Of a stretch of DNA of 64,000 nt, positions 59,694 to 64,000 are shown in pieces. The stretch lies in contig CM030706.1 of assembly GCA_017979445.1 (NCBI GenBank), forward strand, positions 12,448,967 through 12,512,966, in the 5' to 3' direction. This DNA is from Akebia trifoliata (lineage: Eukaryota; Streptophyta; Magnoliopsida; Ranunculales; Lardizabalaceae). The first letter of the stretch is position 1. Every line of letters begins with the position of its first letter. The notes beneath the pieces are model-generated. The model was not told where the DNA came from. It worked only from the letters and a program-made list of their open reading frames with translations, and ran no database searches. A program made the translations under genes and the position numbers.

Positions 59694-60968
59694 TGTTCAA
59701 GGTCTAGAAAGTCATTTCTAAAGTCCTAATTACATAGATTTTATTAGTAAATCATACACTAAACCTTCTAATTGCATATAATTCATTGTTTATCCATAAT
59801 TATTATTGTTTTCAATTTAATTATGTATTTCAGAACTAATTATTGTTATTTACATGTAGCAGAAAATATTCATGAAGTTTCAAGATGAATCGAAAAAATC
59901 CAAAGTTACCATTATGATCTAGGATTCAAAAAAAGACCATGGATCAAAATTCAAGTCAATTGACCGAGATTATACCGCAGTGCCATGGTCAACCGCGACG
60001 ACGCGATTAACGAAGAAAGTCAAGCCTCAAAATTTGTACTGAAGTTTGACGAATGAAAGACATTCGTATTGAAGTAGGTCTTTGGTATTTTTGTCATCAC
60101 GAAATATTTTCGAAATCCTAATTACCTAAGAAATCCTAATCTAGTCTCTCTATAAATATGAGACCAGACTAAAGGGTAAAAAATCTCCAATCCCCCGGAA
60201 GAATCTCTCATGTCATTGGAGATCAACTTTTCTTCTTTTAGTTTAGATTTTTATATTTTTCTTTCTTAGTTTTACGAAAATTATAAGGAAGCTTTGTCGG
60301 TTTCAAGTTAAGAAGTAATAAAAATATTTCTTTCTTTCACTTTCTTCTCTTTTACTTTATTTTATTTTATTATTTATTGTTCTTACGATGTTTGTTGGCT
60401 AAATCTTCGTTAGATCGATTGAGGAAGTTGGAGCAAGATTTGTCAGTGTTTTGATTGTTCTTGTAATTGTTTCATAGCTTTATTGCGATAGTGTTAGTTT
60501 TTTATTATTAGGTTAACCATTAAATGTTTCTCAAAGTTCTGATGATTCTTTCTTTGATAAGTTCAAGAAGAACCATGTTTTACCGAGAACAGTTAATGTT
60601 TACCTAATAATCTCGGTCTAAATTATAGCATAATTTTGATATCGTTTAGATTTTAACTGTTTATTTTTTTTATCCACAAACATTATCTTTGTTTAATGGA
60701 TCGAGATAAATAAAGAACTAGAATTCACTAATAAAACTTGTGAAGGTGGATCCAATTGATCTACTCCCCTCTCTTGTATTTTTAAGTTTTAATTTCAGTA
60801 GTTTATTTTAGATAAATCATCTCTTGCAAACTATCTTTAAATCGTTTGTTAAAATTTAATTGGATTAAAAGTAAAATACTTTTGATTAACGTTGTCTCTA
60901 TGGTTCGACCCTTGTTTGCCAATGTTTTGTTTTCTTCTTTATTTTTATCATTATCTACAGTTCAAACA
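59694..60968 (+). mobile_element. Athila-type gypsy LTR, plus orientation
   Basis: 1275 bp from TGTTCAAGGTCTAGAAAG to CAGTTCAAACA, directly followed by a primer site. It contains TCTCTATAAATATGAGACC as a promoter-like core at about 60145. Homologous to the minus-oriented LTR at 48609-53091. Confidence 0.72.
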
Positions 60969-60971
60969 AAT

Positions 60972-60989
60972 TGGCTCCACTGTCGGGGA
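60972..60989 (+). promoter_or_regulatory. Primer binding site of the Athila-type element
   Basis: TGGCTCCACTGTCGGGGA resembles the TGGCGCCGTTGCCGGGGA site of Athila/Tat elements (tRNA-Asp type), three bases after the LTR end. Confidence 0.72.
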
Positions 60990-62780
60990 CTTCGGTATAA
61001 TCAAATATTTTTTTATCCGAAAATCTGATTTGGTTTTCTGTCGATCAAAGAAAAATTCTAAAAAAATATTGCTAGATTACTGGAGTCAGAATGAACAAAA
61101 CCCTAAAACTTGGGCCAATTTCATCAAAAAAAATTCGTGATGCCTGGGTCAACTATAGAACTACGATCAAACCTCGAGATTAGAACTTTAAATTTTTGCA
61201 TAATTTTTTTTTAGACTTTTGGATTTCAATAAACATATAATTTTTCTAGAATACTAACTTTGATTTATCTTTTTTTTTCCAGTCGAAGGATTCGTAGAGG
61301 AGTAATGTGGTTGGAAAATTTTATTCTATCACCCGGATCTAATTCTTTGATAAAGAAACATGAATTTATTTTTGTTTAAAGTAGAATTATAATAGGATTT
61401 TCTTTTTAGAAAATTTTAATTTATTTTTAGAATTTAATTTTAATTGTTCCGAGAAGGTTCAGATTGTAATATAATTAAGGGAGGACGACAATGGGACGTA
61501 ACTGTCTCGACTCCTTGAGTTTGTACATCGAGTCTGGTGGCCCAAGTTGACTCAACTTGATCAACGCCCATCTAGAATGAGAAGTAAAACTCAAGACCCC
61601 CCCCCACGTCCCTCGCAAATGGATTTCTATATTGAACTTAAGTGAGTTAACTACACAGTTCCAATTGCACATTAGTAAAAAGGGCACCTTTATAAGGATG
61701 ACACAAATAAGATAAGAATCAGATTTCATTACCGATCTCTTGTTCTATCAGGAAATTAATTCACACAAGCGCAATTTAATTAAAATCTGATTAGACTTGA
61801 CCATAGGCCCTATCGAGTTCAATAGGCAAAGCTAGCCTGAGTTGCAGCAATTGTACTTCTTAATCGAAGTTAGTGTCTAAGCGCAATCCTGTCTTACTAT
61901 ATCCTATTGTACTAGGGGGATAGACTACATCTATTCTAGATTAAGAGGTGATTTAAGAGTACCTTTCTTCAGCATCGTGCACTACCTCTTATCTAAGGAT
62001 TAAATTGGCTGATTTCAATTTCAGATAGCTGAATTGGAGGCTTAAACTATTCATTTGAAACAGTTATGAGCTGTCTAGTCTAATAGGAACTCATAAAGCA
62101 TGTGTGAATTTCTTCATATTTTTTGTGCAAGTATGTAGTGTATATTAAAGTAGATATAGAACCTTAAGTAGATTTACATTATCATGGAGTTTAGGAGAGA
62201 ATTGTGGACCCTGTGAGTTCTATGTAACAATTATGGTAATTCTATCAAGTGTTTTCCAAGTCTACCCATGGTCTGTAATTCTCAAAATTCTTATCGGTTG
62301 CCTACACCTAGTTTGTTCGACTAACCATACCATGTAGATAATTGGTTTTCCTCGGATACCTTATCTAGTCAGAACAAGTGCACTCAGGGTAATCACTTAG
62401 GTAACCATGAGAATTTTTATATTTATGACACCTCGAGGATGAATCAAACCATAATTTCCCAACAATCCTATGATTCTGAACAATTCTTCGATAATAGAGC
62501 TACAAAGCCTGAGTCAACATCTACTCATTCATATTTGTCCTCTCTTCCAAATTCTTCATTAAATTCCATGATGACTGAGTTCCTAAATCAACAATAACAA
62601 ATCAGCCAACTATTACAGTCCATCCAACATCAATCCATAATCTACCTGGAGACAATTGATCAAATAATTTTTAAAAAAAATCATTATTCTTTCAAAATAA
62701 CCTTAGTGACCAGTTCCATTCGTTTGAGAATTTTGATGATTGTCCATTAATAATTGATAACCCCATCTCAATGGAAGTTG
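60990..62780 (+). pseudogene. Athila-type leader and gag remnant
   Basis: Internal region after the primer site. A frame at about 62438-62600 reads MNQTIISQQSYDSEQFFDN and STSTHSYLSSLPNSSLNSM, a low-complexity gag-like piece, followed by stops. The rest has no recognised domain. A C run lies at 61599-61607. Confidence 0.4.
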
Positions 62781-63070
62781 AAACACAAATCAATGAGGTA
62801 TAGTTCATGTGGACACGTGATTTATTCAATTTTGAACATATCATCCACGTTGGGGGATTTAAGAGTCACCACCATTCATATTTGAAATGGGTGTGAATGG
62901 TCACCTGGATTGTATTTTTTTTTAAAATCATGTTTTTCGGCATTTGATGACTCTCGTACGGATATGGCTCATTTAGTCCAACTTTTGATTCAAGGTAAGG
63001 GGGTCCATTTTATGGAGTAGGGAAGGTGTTAAGCACCATACTCCATCCACCATTGGTGATATCCTCGAAC
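62780..63070 (-). repeat. Ogre/Tat-like leader segment, reversed
   Basis: On the minus strand it reads ATGGTGCTTAACACCTTCCC, then GACCATTCACACCCATTT, then a GGTGACTC word, the same order as the segments at 56740-57535. The sequence right of it, to 64000, is probably the associated LTR. Confidence 0.6.
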
Positions 63071-64000
63071 TCGTTCTATCTTGAAAATAAAAGTAAAATA
63101 AGAAAAGGAATCGAAAAATCCGATGTGTACCCTCAAGTATGAGGGGCTTTGATGGTTGTTCAACCCATTAAGGGCACCCTTATTGAAAAAGGGGCCCTTT
63201 GATGGTTCAAACCATGGTGGAGTGTGTGAAGGTGTGAAGAAAGGGATAAGTAGAAGAAGGAAGTTGGAGGGGGTGTTCTTTTGTCCAAACCCACCTTGTT
63301 CTTTTGTTGACTTTTTTTGATTTTTCTTGGTGAATTTCTTTAACCTTCTTGGATTTGCTTGAAATAAAGTTGAGAGTTGAGAGTTGCGAGTTGAGGGTAA
63401 TACAAGTGAGTTGAGAGTTGAGAATTTGAGAGTTGAGGGTAATGGAGGTGAGTTGAGAGTTGAGAGTTGAGAGTTTGAGAGTTGAGAGTAGTGAGGTGAG
63501 TAAATAGTTTTTTTTAGAGAGTATTTTTCTCAAATTTTCATTAGGTAATGAGAGTTGAGAATGATGGGATTTTATAGAGTTTGAGAGTTATTTTTAGGGT
63601 AAGATAGGGTGAAATAAGGAGGAATGATAGAATGGTGTGGGGTTTAAGAGAAAGGTAGGGGTAAATTAGAAGTGTTTGGAGGGTATTTGTGTAAGAAGGT
63701 GAAATGGGTTGTTTTACAATCCAAATGGATTGGATCTTTCAACCCATTTGGGTTGAGTGTTAGGTGAAGGATAATAAATGGTGAGGATTGGGTGTAAGAG
63801 AGTGATGGATGGGTTGAGTGTTTGGGGAGTAGTGTTTGGATTTGAAAGAATGGGGGGTGTAAGAGGGTGGTTGATGATATTTTTGGAGGGTGTGAAAGAT
63901 GATGCCATGTGTTAAAATGGGTGAAAATGAATGGTTGAAATGAATTGATGGGAGAGTATTAGTATTTGATTTGAGAGGAGGAGTGTGGCTTTAATTGTAG
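63071..64000 (-). mobile_element. Probable gypsy LTR, reversed, running off the window
   Basis: G-rich on the plus strand with repeated GGTTGAGTG and GAGTTGAG words and a possible reversed TATA-like ATTTTATAGAG at about 63569. Assigned by its position next to the reversed leader segment; no end is visible. Confidence 0.4.
63368..63500. repeat. GAGTTGA minisatellite
   Basis: About 15 imperfect copies of a 7-bp GAGTTGA unit, interrupted by GGTAATACAAGT and GGTAATGGAGGT spacers. Confidence 0.85.

Noticed and set aside
1..64000. CRISPR arrays, bacterial operons or other prokaryotic systems
   Set aside because: The window is plant nuclear DNA with spliced exons and plant retroelements; no regular spaced repeats are present.

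Overview
This window is plant nuclear DNA, most likely from a flowering plant with a large, AT-rich, transposon-filled genome. The evidence is a GT-AG spliced gene homologous to Arabidopsis TOUGH (TGH), plant-type Ty1/copia and Ty3/gypsy LTR elements (including Athila-type and chromodomain-type), L1-like LINEs, hAT and PIF/Harbinger MITEs and a tRNA-like SINE. I cannot name the species.

The only host gene I can support is TGH, on the + strand. Twelve exons lie between 3834 and 44299. They give about 866 residues with an open frame, consistent phases and the natural stop. The 5' exons (roughly the first 170 residues in homologues) lie before the window or in an intron of more than 3.8 kb that fills 1-3833. 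The exons total only 2.6 kb because three introns are packed with repeats: 8.2 kb (4057-12221), 14.9 kb (12374-27259) and 10.6 kb (27661-38233). Two further introns of 1.5 and 2.1 kb hold smaller insertions.

Layout. 1-3833: upstream intron with a tandem duplication. 4057-12221: three LINE pieces, a 2.56-kb solo LTR with a 5-bp target duplication, and a minus-strand copia relic. 12374-27259: minus-strand gypsy relic, two related hAT MITEs, one larger hAT element, and a tandem gypsy LTR-internal-LTR array. That array is split by a complete copia element whose two 250-bp LTRs appear identical, and by a 254-bp solo LTR. 27661-38233: one LINE broken by an LTR-like insert, a PIF MITE, a hAT MITE and a second copy of the large solo LTR. 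41440-43516: gypsy solo LTR and LINE end. 44300-64000: no host gene seen; a small PIF MITE, a SINE, a minisatellite, and an Athila LTR in minus orientation containing a third large solo LTR that itself contains a PIF MITE. Further right are Athila integrase relics facing a second Athila LTR, and repeated Ogre/Tat-like leader segments.

The most interesting signal is in the copia LTR. It carries one perfect 3-unit and one perfect 4-unit heat-shock element just upstream of its TATA box, the arrangement known from the heat-activated element ONSEN. The element lies in sense orientation inside an intron of a gene whose Arabidopsis homologue acts in microRNA processing. Its coding region is broken in several places although its LTRs look identical. 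Boundaries of degenerate repeats are approximate; boundaries supported by target-site duplications are exact as read.
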